Of a stretch of 64,000 bases of DNA, positions 42,819 through 51,837 are shown piece after piece; the first letter of the stretch is position 1, and each line of letters opens with the position of its first letter. Source of the DNA: Sphaerotilus montanus (lineage in GTDB: Bacteria > Pseudomonadota > Gammaproteobacteria > Burkholderiales > Burkholderiaceae_C). The stretch lies in assembly GCF_013410775.1 (NCBI RefSeq), contig NZ_JACCFH010000001.1:806001-870000 (forward strand). Reading direction: 5' to 3'. A model generated the notes under the pieces. The model saw only the letters and a program-made list of their open reading frames with translations, made no database searches and was not told where the DNA came from. Made by a program: the position numbers and the translations under genes.

Positions 42819-43283
42819 ATGAGCAGCAGTTCCAAGAAACCACAAGGCCCGGCACAGGGCGTGCTGGATGGTGTCGTCGGCCACCACCTCGCCTGCGCGC
42901 GCGTGACCACGCATGTCACCTTTCTCAAGCATTTCGGTCAGCCTTATGACCTGCGCCCGGTCGAGTATTCGCTGCTGATGCTGCTGGCCGCCAATGCGCA
43001 GCTCACGCCCAAGCAGCTCGCGCAGTCGCTGGCCCTGTCCGCGCCGAACCTCACCATCCTGCTCGACCGGATGCAGGACCGGGGCATGCTCCAGCGCGTG
43101 CGCAGCGAGGTCGACCGCCGCTCGCAGCACGTGATGCTGACCGACGCAGGCCGAGCGCTCACCGACGAGATCGCCACGAAGACGCCGGCGATGGAAGCCG
43201 AACTCGACAGCTGCCTCAGCCGCGCCGAACGCGCGCTGCTGATCGAACTGCTCGACAAGATCGCCAGGCACCGCCCCGCATGA
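42819..43283 (+). CDS. MarR-family transcriptional regulator
   Basis: A 154-residue winged-helix dimer of the MarR family. The recognition region is L-T-P-K-Q-L-A-Q-S-L-A-L-S-A-P-N-L-T near residue 65, followed by the wing R-V-R-S-E-V-D-R-R-S-Q-H-V-M-L-T, both canonical. MarR proteins of hydroxycinnamate clusters (CouR and FerC types) are repressors released by the aryl-CoA thioester, so the same is inferred here. The start at 42819 follows AAGGGG. The stop overlaps the EamA gene (ATGA). Confidence 0.88.
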   Translation: MSSSSKKPQGPAQGVLDGVVGHHLACARVTTHVTFLKHFGQPYDLRPVEYSLLMLLAANAQLTPKQLAQSLALSAPNLTILLDRMQDRGMLQRVRSEVDRRSQHVMLTDAGRALTDEIATKTPAMEAELDSCLSRAERALLIELLDKIARHRPA

Positions 43284-44188
43284 CGGCCGCCGCTGCACCC
43301 GCCAGGGGCTGGGTGCGCCATGCCCCGCTGCTGTTCGTGCTGCTGTGGAGCACCGGCTTCATCGGCGCCAAGCTCGGCCTGCCGCACGCGCCGCCGCTGG
43401 GTTTCCTGGCCACACGCTATGCCTTCGTCGTCGCGCTGATGGCGGTGGCAGCGCTGTGGGTGCGGGCGCCGTGGCCGCAGGGTGCACGCGCCTGGGGACA
43501 CCTCGCGGTGGCCGGGCTGCTGGTGCACGCGGTCTACCTGGGCGGCGTGTTCACCGGCATCTCGCAGGGACTGCCGGCCGGCGTGTCGAGCCTCGTCGTC
43601 GGCCTGCAGCCGCTGCTGACCGCGGTCGGCGCCGGCTGGGTGCTGGGCGAGGCGGTGCGGCCGAAGCAGTGGCTGGGCCTCGTGCTCGGGCTGGTCGGCG
43701 TGGTGCTGGTGCTGTCGTCGCGGCTGGCGGGCGCAGGGCTTGATCTGCAGACCCTCAGGCACATCGTCCACCTGCCCGGCCTGCCGGCGGCGCTGGTCGC
43801 GCTGCTGGGCATCACGGCGGGCACGCTGTACCAGAAGCGCTACTGCCCCAGCTTTGATTTCCGCACTGGTGCGGTGGCGCAGTTCCTGCCCTGCCTGCTG
43901 GTCACCGGCGCGCTGGCGTGGGCGACGGAAGACCGGGGCATCAACTGGTCGTCCGGCGCCTTCGTCTTCGCGCTGGGGTGGCTGGTGCTGGTGCTCTCGC
44001 TGGGCGCGGTCGGGCTGCTGAACGTCCTGATCCGCTCCGGCAGCGCGGTGAACGTCGCCAGCCTGTTCTACATGGTGCCGCCCTGCACCGCGGTGGTGGC
44101 GTGGGCGCTGTTCGGCGAGGCGCTCAGCCCGACAGGCGTCGTCGGGATGGTCGTGGCGGTGGCCGGGGTGTGGCTGGCGCGCCGATGA
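43280..44188 (+). CDS. EamA/DMT-family transporter
   Basis: A 302-residue inner-membrane protein of the drug/metabolite transporter superfamily, with ten predicted helices in two EamA halves. The opening L-L-F-V-L-L-W-S-T-G-F-I-G-A-K-L-G is the usual first helix, and the second half starts near L-P-A-A-L-V-A-L-L-G-I-T-A-G-T-L-Y-Q-K-R. It is translationally coupled to the MarR gene. The substrate is unknown, and export of an aromatic intermediate is only a guess. It closes the rightward cluster. Confidence 0.87.
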   Translation: MTAAAAPARGWVRHAPLLFVLLWSTGFIGAKLGLPHAPPLGFLATRYAFVVALMAVAALWVRAPWPQGARAWGHLAVAGLLVHAVYLGGVFTGISQGLPAGVSSLVVGLQPLLTAVGAGWVLGEAVRPKQWLGLVLGLVGVVLVLSSRLAGAGLDLQTLRHIVHLPGLPAALVALLGITAGTLYQKRYCPSFDFRTGAVAQFLPCLLVTGALAWATEDRGINWSSGAFVFALGWLVLVLSLGAVGLLNVLIRSGSAVNVASLFYMVPPCTAVVAWALFGEALSPTGVVGMVVAVAGVWLARR

Positions 44189-44245
44189 CCGACGGCCCCC
44201 GCGCCACGAGCCCATGAGGCAACCCTGGCCTCGGCCTCGTTCTTA

Positions 44246-44271
44246 AACGCAAATGCAAACGCATTTGCGTT
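44246..44271. promoter_or_regulatory. Perfect 26-bp dyad, candidate Fur-type metal operator
   Basis: The arms AACGCAAATGC and GCATTTGCGTT are perfect complements around AAAC, 103 bases before the TonB-receptor start. GCAAATGC-type half sites resemble iron-responsive Fur boxes of betaproteobacteria. A nickel or zinc regulator is also possible. Confidence 0.6.
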
Positions 44272-44374
44272 AATGTAAACTTGACGAGCACCCACTCCCA
44301 GCACCCAGCGAGGGCCGGCGCCGTCAGGTCTGCACGCCCTGTCAACGTCGGCCCCTGGCCACCAGGAACACCCG

Positions 44375-46435
44375 ATGCCGTTCAAGATCAAGGCCAAGAC
44401 CCTCCCGCTCGCCATCTCCGCTGCGCTCGCCACGCTCGGCCAGACCGCCTCCGCCAGCGACGCCACCACCCACCTCGGCGAAGTCCTGATCCGCGTCAGC
44501 CCCGGGCCGGTCCCGACCACGCGGATCCTGACCTCGGTCGACATCCTGGGGGGCGAGAAGGTCGAGGACAAACACGTCATGACCAGCTGGGAACTGCTCG
44601 GACAGATGCCCGGTATCCAGTTGACCGAAACCCGCATGGGCGCGGAGTCCGGCAAGGCCACCTTCCGGGCCTTCAACGGCGAGGGCTACATCAACGGCAT
44701 CAAGACCTTGATCGACGGCATCCCCAGCAACGTCAACAGTGGCAACCAGCGGTTCATCGACATGGTGTTCCCGCTGGAGGTCGAGCGCATCGAGGTGGTC
44801 CGTGGCACGAACGATCCCCGCCATGGCCTGCACAACATCGGCGGCAACCTGAACTTCGTCACCCGCCGCGGCGGCAACTACAGCGACGGCCGCGTCACCT
44901 ACGGCAGCTTCGACACGCGGGAGGTCCAGGTGGCGATCGGACGAGAAGCGGATGGCTTCGCCCAGAACTACTTCGCCGCCTGGCAAGCGTCGGACGGTCA
45001 CCGGGACCACGCCGCGTCGAAGAAGTTCTCGCTGGGTGGCAAGTGGTTCCACACCAGCGAGGACAGCCGGCTGCGTGCAGGCCTGACCGCCCGGGTCTAC
45101 CAGCACGAGGCCGAGGAGGCCGGCTACCTGACCGCGGCCGAGGTGGCCGCCAGCCGCACGCAGTCGCCCTCGAAGAACGCCCATGACGGTGACGAGCGCG
45201 ACATGCAGCAGTTCGCGGCCCACCTGGACTGGAAGGTCCAGGACGACCTGACGCTCAGCAGTCGGCTGTACCACAACCGCTACACCGACGACCGCCGCAT
45301 CACGTTCACCAGCTACGCCACGGGCAATGCCCCCCGCCAGCGCCGCCTATGGGACGAGACGCAGACCGGCCTGACGAGCACGCTGACCTGGCGCGCCAGC
45401 GCAGACCTGACGGTCGATGGCGGACTGAACATCGAGCGCCAGCACAACGCGTACATCCGCCACCGCTTCAACTACAGCGATCCGACAGACTTTTCCGTCA
45501 CCCCGGCCCGGGTCCAGAACGACGACGCCTACACCTTCAACAACATCGGCGCCTACGTCCAGGCGATCGTCCAGGTCAACGATGCGCTGAAGGTCATCCC
45601 GGCCTTCCGCATGGACAAGTTCTCCGGGGACACACGGCTCAACACCACCGGGGTGTCCGCCCCTCTGCAGCGCTACGGCTGGATCCACCAGCCCAAGCTG
45701 AGCGCCGTGTACAGCGTGACGCCGGACACCCAGCTCTACGCCAACTGGGGCAAGACCATCCAGGTGCTGACCGGCTCGCGCGAACCGGCGTACCTGACCA
45801 GTGGTCAGGCGAACTACGGCGCCTCCCTCAACACCGGGCAGGAAATCGGGGTCAAGTTCAGGCCCGCCCCGGACACCGAAGCACGCATCGCCGCCTGGCA
45901 GCAGGACGCCACCGACGAGGTGGCCAACATGCCCAGCACCGGCACGACCGTGGGCCTCGGCCAGACCCGCCGCAAGGGCCTCGATGTCCAGGTCAACAGC
46001 CAGCTCGACCGCCAGTGGAGCGTCACGTTCTCGCACGCGCTGCAGCAGGCCAAGGTCGTCAGTGCCTACACCGCCAGTGGGGCGTCTCTGGCCGGCAAGG
46101 AGGTCTTCTCGACCCCGCGCCACATCACCAACCTCGGCGTCGACTTCCAGGCCACGCCAGACTGGCGGCTGGGCGTGCAAGCCCGCTCGCAGGGCAGCTA
46201 TTTCATCGATGACCTGAATGCCAAGGGCAAGCATGGAGGCTTCGCCGTGCTGGACGCGAGCGTGCGGCACCAGCTCACGAAGACGGTCAGCATCGACTTC
46301 CAGGTCCGCAACCTGACCAACCGGGCCTATGCGTATGTCTGGTACGACAACTTCTTCTGGGGCGGTGCCGACCAGCCGATGTACTCCCCGGCGCCCGGGC
46401 GGTCGGCCTACCTGTCGCTGAACGTGAAGCTCTGA
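44375..46435 (+). CDS. TonB-dependent outer-membrane receptor
   Basis: A 686-residue outer-membrane receptor. The signal peptide (about 1-27, ending A-S-A) is followed by the plug domain (about 40-165) with S-W-E-L-L-G-Q-M-P-G-I-Q-L, L-I-D-G-I-P-S-N and V-E-R-I-E-V-V-R-G-T-N-D-P-R-H-G. The 22-strand barrel ends in A-Y-L-S-L-N-V-K-L. The plug start G-E-V-L-I-R-V serves as a TonB box region. The family imports iron siderophores, haem, nickel chelates or cobalamin using TonB energy. It is first in a five-gene import operon behind a Fur-like dyad. AGGAA precedes the start. Substrate is unknown. Confidence 0.92.
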   Translation: MPFKIKAKTLPLAISAALATLGQTASASDATTHLGEVLIRVSPGPVPTTRILTSVDILGGEKVEDKHVMTSWELLGQMPGIQLTETRMGAESGKATFRAFNGEGYINGIKTLIDGIPSNVNSGNQRFIDMVFPLEVERIEVVRGTNDPRHGLHNIGGNLNFVTRRGGNYSDGRVTYGSFDTREVQVAIGREADGFAQNYFAAWQASDGHRDHAASKKFSLGGKWFHTSEDSRLRAGLTARVYQHEAEEAGYLTAAEVAASRTQSPSKNAHDGDERDMQQFAAHLDWKVQDDLTLSSRLYHNRYTDDRRITFTSYATGNAPRQRRLWDETQTGLTSTLTWRASADLTVDGGLNIERQHNAYIRHRFNYSDPTDFSVTPARVQNDDAYTFNNIGAYVQAIVQVNDALKVIPAFRMDKFSGDTRLNTTGVSAPLQRYGWIHQPKLSAVYSVTPDTQLYANWGKTIQVLTGSREPAYLTSGQANYGASLNTGQEIGVKFRPAPDTEARIAAWQQDATDEVANMPSTGTTVGLGQTRRKGLDVQVNSQLDRQWSVTFSHALQQAKVVSAYTASGASLAGKEVFSTPRHITNLGVDFQATPDWRLGVQARSQGSYFIDDLNAKGKHGGFAVLDASVRHQLTKTVSIDFQVRNLTNRAYAYVWYDNFFWGGADQPMYSPAPGRSAYLSLNVKL

Positions 46436-46458
46436 ACCCACCGATCCCCCGGACCGCC

Positions 46459-48012
46459 ATGACCCGAACGACCCGCCGCCGCTTTCTCGACCTGGCTTCG
46501 GCCCTCGCCGTGCTGCCCGCGGGCGGGCTGGTGCAGGCACAGACCCGCCCCTCCGCCGAACGCACGCTCAAGGTGGTGGCGCCATGGGAGGTGATGAACC
46601 TCGACCCTGGACGCTCGGGCCCTGTCTTCGCCCGCCTCGAAATCGCCGAAACCCTGGTCGAGGTGGACGACCAGGGCCAGCTCAAGCCCGGCCTGGCGCA
46701 GAGCTGGAGTACCTCGCCCGACGGGAAACAATGGCGCTTCGTGCCGCGCCCCCGCGCACGCTTCCATGACGGCAGCCCGGTCACCGCCGAGGCGATCGCC
46801 AGCAGCCTGCAACGCGCACTGGCCCAGCCCGGCGTGTTGCGCAGCGCAGGCATTCAGGAAGTGCTGGCACGCGAGGGTCAGGTGGTGCTGCGGCTGACGC
46901 GGCCGTTCAGCCCGCTGCCAGCCCTGCTGGCACACAGCAGCACGCTGGTCCTGGCCCCCGCATCGTTCGCGCCGGACGGCACCGTGCGCCAGCTCATCGG
47001 CTCCGGCCCGTACCAGGTGGTCGAGGTCAACGCACCACAATCGATGCGCACCCGCCGCTTCGACGGCCACGATGGCCCCCGTCCGGTGATCGAGCAGGTC
47101 GACTACCTGGGCGTCAGCCGGGGCGAGACACGGGGCATGCTCGCCACGAGCGGGCAGGCCGACCTGGTCTTCACGCACGACCCTGTCAGCTTCGCCCGCC
47201 TGCGCCAGCACCGCCAGCTCGTGCTGCACACCCTGCCGCTGCCGCGCACCGTCTACCTCAAGGTCAACGCCGGCCACCGCTTCCTGTCGGACCTGCGGGT
47301 GCGGCGTGCCCTGAGTCTGGCCCTCGACCGCACCGGCATGGCCACCGCGATCCTGCGCTCGCCACAGGCGGCCGCGACGCAGTTGTTCCCGCCCGTCCTG
47401 TCGGAATGGCATGTGCCGGGTCTGGCCCCGCTGACCCGGAACCTCGACCAGGCCCGCGCACTGTTGCGTGACGCCGGGTGGCAACCCGCCAGCGACGGCT
47501 GGGCACGCCGCAGCGACGGTCAGCGCTTCCAGGTCACGCTGCGCACCTTCTCCGACCGGCCGGAGCTGCCCCCGCTGGCCACGGCCATCCAGGCCCAGTT
47601 CAAGGCCATCGGCGTCGACATGGCCGTCTCGGTCACCAACGCGGGCGAGATCCCGAGCGGCCACCAGGATGGCTCGCTGGAACTGGCCCTGGTGGCGCGC
47701 AACTACGCCCTGGTGCCCGATCCGCTGGGCACGCTGCTGCAGGACTTCGGGCCGAACGGCGGCGACTGGGGCGCGATGGGCTGGCACAGTGCCCAGGTGA
47801 GCCAGACCTTGGCCGCCATGGGCCAGACCGTCGATCCGCTGCGCCGATCCGCACTGCGGGGCTCGATCGCCACAGTCCTGCAAGCCGAGCTGCCGCTGAT
47901 CCCTGTGGCCTGGTACCAGCACTCCGCCACCAGCAGCCACCGCCTGCGCAACGTGAGCATCGACCCGCTGGAGCGCAGCTACCGGATCAGCCGCATGGGC
48001 TGGGCCGGCTGA
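46459..48012 (+). CDS. Family-5 ABC extracellular solute-binding protein (Opp/NikA type)
   Basis: A 517-residue periplasmic binding protein. The N-terminus M-T-R-T-T-R-R-R-F-L-D-L-A carries a twin-arginine signal and ends near A-Q-A. The SBP_bac_5 fold is shown by P-W-E-V-M-N-L-D-P-G-R-S-G-P-V-F, L-A-Q-S-W-S-T-S-P-D-G-K-Q-W-R-F, F-H-D-G-S-P-V-T-A-E and V-R-R-A-L-S-L-A-L-D-R. Relatives bind peptides, nickel complexes or metallophores (OppA, NikA, CntA). Tat export of a binding protein can suit a metal or cofactor ligand. The stop overlaps the next start (TGATG). Confidence 0.88.
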   Translation: MTRTTRRRFLDLASALAVLPAGGLVQAQTRPSAERTLKVVAPWEVMNLDPGRSGPVFARLEIAETLVEVDDQGQLKPGLAQSWSTSPDGKQWRFVPRPRARFHDGSPVTAEAIASSLQRALAQPGVLRSAGIQEVLAREGQVVLRLTRPFSPLPALLAHSSTLVLAPASFAPDGTVRQLIGSGPYQVVEVNAPQSMRTRRFDGHDGPRPVIEQVDYLGVSRGETRGMLATSGQADLVFTHDPVSFARLRQHRQLVLHTLPLPRTVYLKVNAGHRFLSDLRVRRALSLALDRTGMATAILRSPQAAATQLFPPVLSEWHVPGLAPLTRNLDQARALLRDAGWQPASDGWARRSDGQRFQVTLRTFSDRPELPPLATAIQAQFKAIGVDMAVSVTNAGEIPSGHQDGSLELALVARNYALVPDPLGTLLQDFGPNGGDWGAMGWHSAQVSQTLAAMGQTVDPLRRSALRGSIATVLQAELPLIPVAWYQHSATSSHRLRNVSIDPLERSYRISRMGWAG

Positions 48013-48956
48013 TGCGTCGGCTGGGTGGGGGCTGGCGCCTGCTGGCGCAGGGGGTGTTCGTGCTGCTGGCCGTCGGCACGCTGTGCTTCGTGATGGCCGA
48101 GTCGCTGCCGGGCGATGTGGCCTACCGCGTGGCGGCGGGCCGCTTCGGCTACGACGTGGTCAACACCGAGATCGCCCAGGCGGTGCGAGCGGAACTGGGC
48201 CTGGACCGGCCCGCCCTCGTGCGGTGGGCGGAGTGGCTGGAACAGCTGGCGCAAGGCCAGTTCGGCCGATCGATGGTGCTGGGCGATCCGGTGCTCGACC
48301 TCGTCGCCTACCAGCTCGGACACACGCTCCACCTGTCGCTGGTGGCCTGGAGCCTGGCGGTGGCACTGGGGCTGGGGCTGGGCTTCTGGACGGCGTTGTG
48401 GCCTGGGGGCGTGTGGAGCCGACTCATCGAGCGCGTGAACACCGTGCTGCGCGCCAGCCCGTCCTTCCTGCTCGGGGTCGTGCTGTCCACGCTGTTCGCG
48501 GTCGAGCTGGGCTGGTTCCCGGTGGCCGGGCATGAAGAGGCGGCACACGTCTTTCTGCCTGCGCTGACGCTCGCACTGGCGCTGTGTCCGGGCTTCACGC
48601 AGGTCGTGCGCGATGCCGGCCGCAAGGTGCTCGGCTCGGATGCGTTCGAGTTCGCGCAGCTCAAGGGACTGCCGCTGCGCACCGCCCTGTGGCGCCATGC
48701 ACTGCCCCATGTCCTGCTCGCCACCCTCGCATACGCCGCCGTGCAGCTGGTGCTGCTGATCGAGGGCATGGTGGTGGTGGAGACCCTGTTCGCCTGGCCC
48801 GGCATCGGCCATGCGCTGGTCCATGCCGTCATGGCCCGGGACGTGCCGATGATCCAGGGCACGGCGCTGACGATGGCGCTGCTGTTCGTGCTGCTGCACG
48901 GCCTGATCGACGGGCTGCTGCACCGCCTTGACCCACGGCTGTCGGACACACGATGA
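48012..48956 (+). CDS. ABC transporter permease (OppB/NikB type)
   Basis: A 314-residue inner-membrane permease with about six helices and the usual large periplasmic loop after helix 1 (residues 35-95, G-R-F-G-Y-D-V-V-N-T and L-G-L-D-R-P). The binding_prot_transp_1 coupling motif lies near residues 200-220 (F-E-F-A-Q-L-K-G-L-P-L-R-T-A-L-W-R-H-A-L-P). The sequence E-T-L-F-A-W-P-G-I-G-H-A-L near 255 is diagnostic of OppB/DppB/NikB. It is coupled by overlaps to both neighbours. Confidence 0.9.
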   Translation: MRRLGGGWRLLAQGVFVLLAVGTLCFVMAESLPGDVAYRVAAGRFGYDVVNTEIAQAVRAELGLDRPALVRWAEWLEQLAQGQFGRSMVLGDPVLDLVAYQLGHTLHLSLVAWSLAVALGLGLGFWTALWPGGVWSRLIERVNTVLRASPSFLLGVVLSTLFAVELGWFPVAGHEEAAHVFLPALTLALALCPGFTQVVRDAGRKVLGSDAFEFAQLKGLPLRTALWRHALPHVLLATLAYAAVQLVLLIEGMVVVETLFAWPGIGHALVHAVMARDVPMIQGTALTMALLFVLLHGLIDGLLHRLDPRLSDTR

Positions 48957-49762
48957 GCGCACGACACACCCGGTGGCGCTGGCCCGCCACACGCCTGGCC
49001 CTGGTGGCGGCCGTGGCCTTGCTGACGCCCTGGCTTGCAGCCGACCCGCACGCCCAGGACCTCCTGACCGCCCTGCACCCCCCGGACCAGCAGCACTGGC
49101 TCGGCCGGGACCACCTCGGGCGCGACCAACTGGCCCGCCTGGGCGAAGGCCTGCGCACCTCGCTGGGGCTGGCGATCGCGTCGGCGCTGCTCGCCGTCAT
49201 CCTGGGCACGGCGCTGGGGGTGCTGGCCGGCGCCCGTGGGGGGGCGGTCGACCGGCTGCTGTCGGTCTGCGCGGATGCGGTGGCCTCGATACCCGGCCTG
49301 CTGTGGGTGCTGCTGATCGCGGCCATCGCGCCTGGTCAGAAATGGGCGCTCTACAGCGGTCTGGTGCTCACCGCCTGGGTCGAGTTCTTTCGGCTGATGC
49401 GCTCGCACACCCGCCTGGCCATGCGCGGCACGCCAGTGGAAGCCGCGCGGTTGCTGGGATTTGGCGGGCTGTACGTGCTGCGGTGGCATGTGCTGCACCC
49501 GATGGTCGGCGTGCTGGGACGCCTGTGGGCCTATGCGGTGGCCAGTGCCGTGCTGGCGGTCTCCGCGCTGGGTTTCGTGAGCGTGGGCCTGCAGCCACCC
49601 GTGGCCGAACTGGGCCTGATGATGACCGAAGCCTTGCCTTACTGGTACGACGCCCCCTGGCTGCTGGCGACACCGGTGGTGACCCTGGTGCTGGTGATCG
49701 GGTCGCTGCAGGCCCTGGTCGAAGAGCTGGTCGAAGCGCCCGCCTCGGGAGTCACCCCATGA
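48953..49762 (+). CDS. ABC transporter permease (OppC/NikC type)
   Basis: A 269-residue permease, partner of the preceding gene. Features are the early H-W-L-G-R-D-H-L-G-R-D-Q-L-A-R segment near residue 45, characteristic of OppC/DppC/NikC, and the coupling loop P-V-E-A-A-R-L-L-G-F-G-G-L-Y-V near residue 160. A later G-F-V-S-V-G-L-Q-P-P-V-A-E-L-G appears near 205. ATGA overlaps join it to both the upstream permease and the downstream ATPase. Confidence 0.9.
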   Translation: MSARHTRWRWPATRLALVAAVALLTPWLAADPHAQDLLTALHPPDQQHWLGRDHLGRDQLARLGEGLRTSLGLAIASALLAVILGTALGVLAGARGGAVDRLLSVCADAVASIPGLLWVLLIAAIAPGQKWALYSGLVLTAWVEFFRLMRSHTRLAMRGTPVEAARLLGFGGLYVLRWHVLHPMVGVLGRLWAYAVASAVLAVSALGFVSVGLQPPVAELGLMMTEALPYWYDAPWLLATPVVTLVLVIGSLQALVEELVEAPASGVTP

Positions 49763-51207
49763 ACACCCGCGTCACGGACACCGTGCTCAGCGTCGAAGAC
49801 CTGGGGGTCGACCTGCTGCCGACGACCGGGCTGCCTGCGGGGCGGGTCCTGCTGCAAGGCTGCAGCTTCCAGCTTCACGCCGGGCAGCGGCTGACGCTGG
49901 TCGGAGAGTCGGGCGCGGGCAAGTCGCTGCTGGCGCAGGCCATCATGGGGACGCTGCCAGCGGCGATGCGGGCACGGGGGCGGGTCCGCATCGCCGGCCA
50001 CGACACCCACGGCCAGCGTGACCGCACCCAGCCCCTGTGGGGCCGGCAGATCGGCATGCTGCCCCAGGAGCCGTGGACAGCGCTCAGCCCCCTGATGCGA
50101 CTGCACACCCAGGTGGCAGAGGCCGGCCGCCATGCCAGCCGCCTCCCATGGTCACAGGCCCAGGCGCGTGCTGACCAGCACCTGGCGGCGCTGGGCCTGG
50201 CCACGGCCGGTCGACAGTGGCTGCACCAGGTCTCGGGTGGCATGGCGCAGCGGGTGGGCATCGCCTGCGCCAGCCAGGGGGACACGCGCATCCTGATCGC
50301 GGACGAGCCGACCAAGGGACTGGACACGGGCGCGTGCGAACAGGTCGCCCAGCTGCTGACCAACGCCCAGCAGAACGGGCAGGCGCTGCTGACCATCACC
50401 CACGACCTGGACCTGGCCGAACGCCTCGGGGGGCAGATCGCTGTGCTGCGGGCCGGCCAGATCGTCGAGCAAGGACCGGTCGGGGACGTGCTGAACCACC
50501 CGTGCCACCCCTACACCCAGGCACTGATGGCAGCGCAGCCACGGCACTGGCCCGACCTGATGCCGCCTCGCACGACCGGCGAGACACTCATCACCGCCGA
50601 AAGAATCAGCGTCACCCGGGGGGAGCGGCTGATCTTCCGTGAAGCCGATCTGCACATCGGCCAGGGCGCCTCGGTTTCCGTCGTCGGACCGAGTGGCTGT
50701 GGCAAGACCACGCTGGGCAATGTGCTGGTGGGCATCCTGCCACCCAGCCGTGGTCGGGTATCCCACCGGGCGGACGTTGCCCGCTGGCGCTTCCAGAAGC
50801 TGTACCAGGATCCTGTGGCGTCGTTCGCCGCACAGCAGACCCTGCGCCAGGGGCTGACGGACCTGATCCGCCTGCACCGGCTGGATCCCGGCCCCGTCGA
50901 GACATGGCTGCAACGGCTGCGGCTGTCCGACGAACTGCTGGACCGCCAACCCGGCGAAGTGTCAGGGGGCGAACTGCAGCGTCTGGCGCTGCTGCGGGCC
51001 ATGCTGCTGAACCCGGTGTTCGTCTTTGCCGACGAGCCGACCTCGCGGCTGGATGCCCTGACGCAGCGCGACACCCTGGCCGCGCTGTGCGACGCCATGG
51101 CCGAGAGTGGCTGCGCGCTGCTGCTGGTCACCCACGACCCGCACATCGCGCAGCACGCCACGCGGGCGCAATGGCAGATCCACTCGCAGACGCTGATCAA
51201 ACCTTGA
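49759..51207 (+). CDS. Double ABC ATPase (OppD-OppF / NikD-NikE fusion)
   Basis: A 482-residue protein with two ATPase cassettes in one chain. The first (about 10-265) has Walker A G-E-S-G-A-G-K-S near residue 50, signature V-S-G-G-M-A-Q-R-V and Walker B I-L-I-A-D-E-P-T. It ends with the Opp-family H-P-Y-T-Q-A-L element. The second (about 280-482) has Walker [10 protein letters not shown], signature V-S-G-G-E-L-Q-R and Walker B V-F-A-D-E-P-T. It powers the two permeases before it. The 3' end overlaps the convergent orn gene by 11 bases. Confidence 0.92.
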   Translation: MNTRVTDTVLSVEDLGVDLLPTTGLPAGRVLLQGCSFQLHAGQRLTLVGESGAGKSLLAQAIMGTLPAAMRARGRVRIAGHDTHGQRDRTQPLWGRQIGMLPQEPWTALSPLMRLHTQVAEAGRHASRLPWSQAQARADQHLAALGLATAGRQWLHQVSGGMAQRVGIACASQGDTRILIADEPTKGLDTGACEQVAQLLTNAQQNGQALLTITHDLDLAERLGGQIAVLRAGQIVEQGPVGDVLNHPCHPYTQALMAAQPRHWPDLMPPRTTGETLITAERISVTRGERLIFREADLHIGQGASVSVVGPSGCGKTTLGNVLVGILPPSRGRVSHRADVARWRFQKLYQDPVASFAAQQTLRQGLTDLIRLHRLDPGPVETWLQRLRLSDELLDRQPGEVSGGELQRLALLRAMLLNPVFVFADEPTSRLDALTQRDTLAALCDAMAESGCALLLVTHDPHIAQHATRAQWQIHSQTLIKP

Positions 51208-51781
51208 GGATGTGCGCCCGGTAGTACAGCAGCTCGTCGATCGACTCGTGGATGTCCGCCAGCGCCGTGTGCTTCTGGTGCTTCTTGAAGCCTTCGACGA
51301 GGCCCGGCTGCCAGCGGCGCGCCAGCTCCTTCAGCGTGGAGACGTCGACGTTGCGGTAATGGAAGAAGGCTTCGAGCTTCTTCATGTAGTTGGCCATGAA
51401 GCGGCGGTCCTGGCAGATGCTGTTGCCGCACATCGGCGAGGCCTTGGCGCTGACGTACTGCTTCAGGAAGGCGATCACCTGCTGCGCGGCCTCGTCCTCG
51501 GTGATGGTCGACGCCTTCACGCGGTCGACCAGGCCGCTCTTGCCGTGGGTGCCCTTGTTCCAGGCGTCCATGCCGTTGAGCACGGCGTCCGACTGGTGGA
51601 TGGCGATCACGGGGCCTTCGACACGCACGGTGAGCTGCGCATCGGTGACGACGACGGCGATCTCGATGATGCGGTCGGTCGCGGGGTCGAGCCCGGTCAT
51701 TTCCATGTCGATCCAGACGAGGTTCTGGTCGTTGCGGGTCAGGGTCGGGGCGGTGGCTTCAGCGGCAATCGGCTCGGTCAT
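51197..51781 (-). CDS. orn: Oligoribonuclease
   Basis: A 3'-5' exonuclease of the DEDDh family (194 residues) that degrades two- to five-base RNA and pGpG, finishing mRNA and c-di-GMP turnover. The exonuclease motifs are [12 protein letters not shown] near residue 22, the middle aspartate in C-Q-D-R-R-F near 120 and [11 protein letters not shown] near 170. The ATG at 51781 gives the expected short N-terminus. The gene is divergent from the M48 protease by 56 bases. Confidence 0.96.
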   Translation of the reverse strand: MTEPIAAEATAPTLTRNDQNLVWIDMEMTGLDPATDRIIEIAVVVTDAQLTVRVEGPVIAIHQSDAVLNGMDAWNKGTHGKSGLVDRVKASTITEDEAAQQVIAFLKQYVSAKASPMCGNSICQDRRFMANYMKKLEAFFHYRNVDVSTLKELARRWQPGLVEGFKKHQKHTALADIHESIDELLYYRAHILKV

Positions 51782-51837
51782 CAGGGGCTCCAGGAGAAGC
51801 GGCGATTTTCCCACGCGCCATCGGCGAGAATCCGCGC

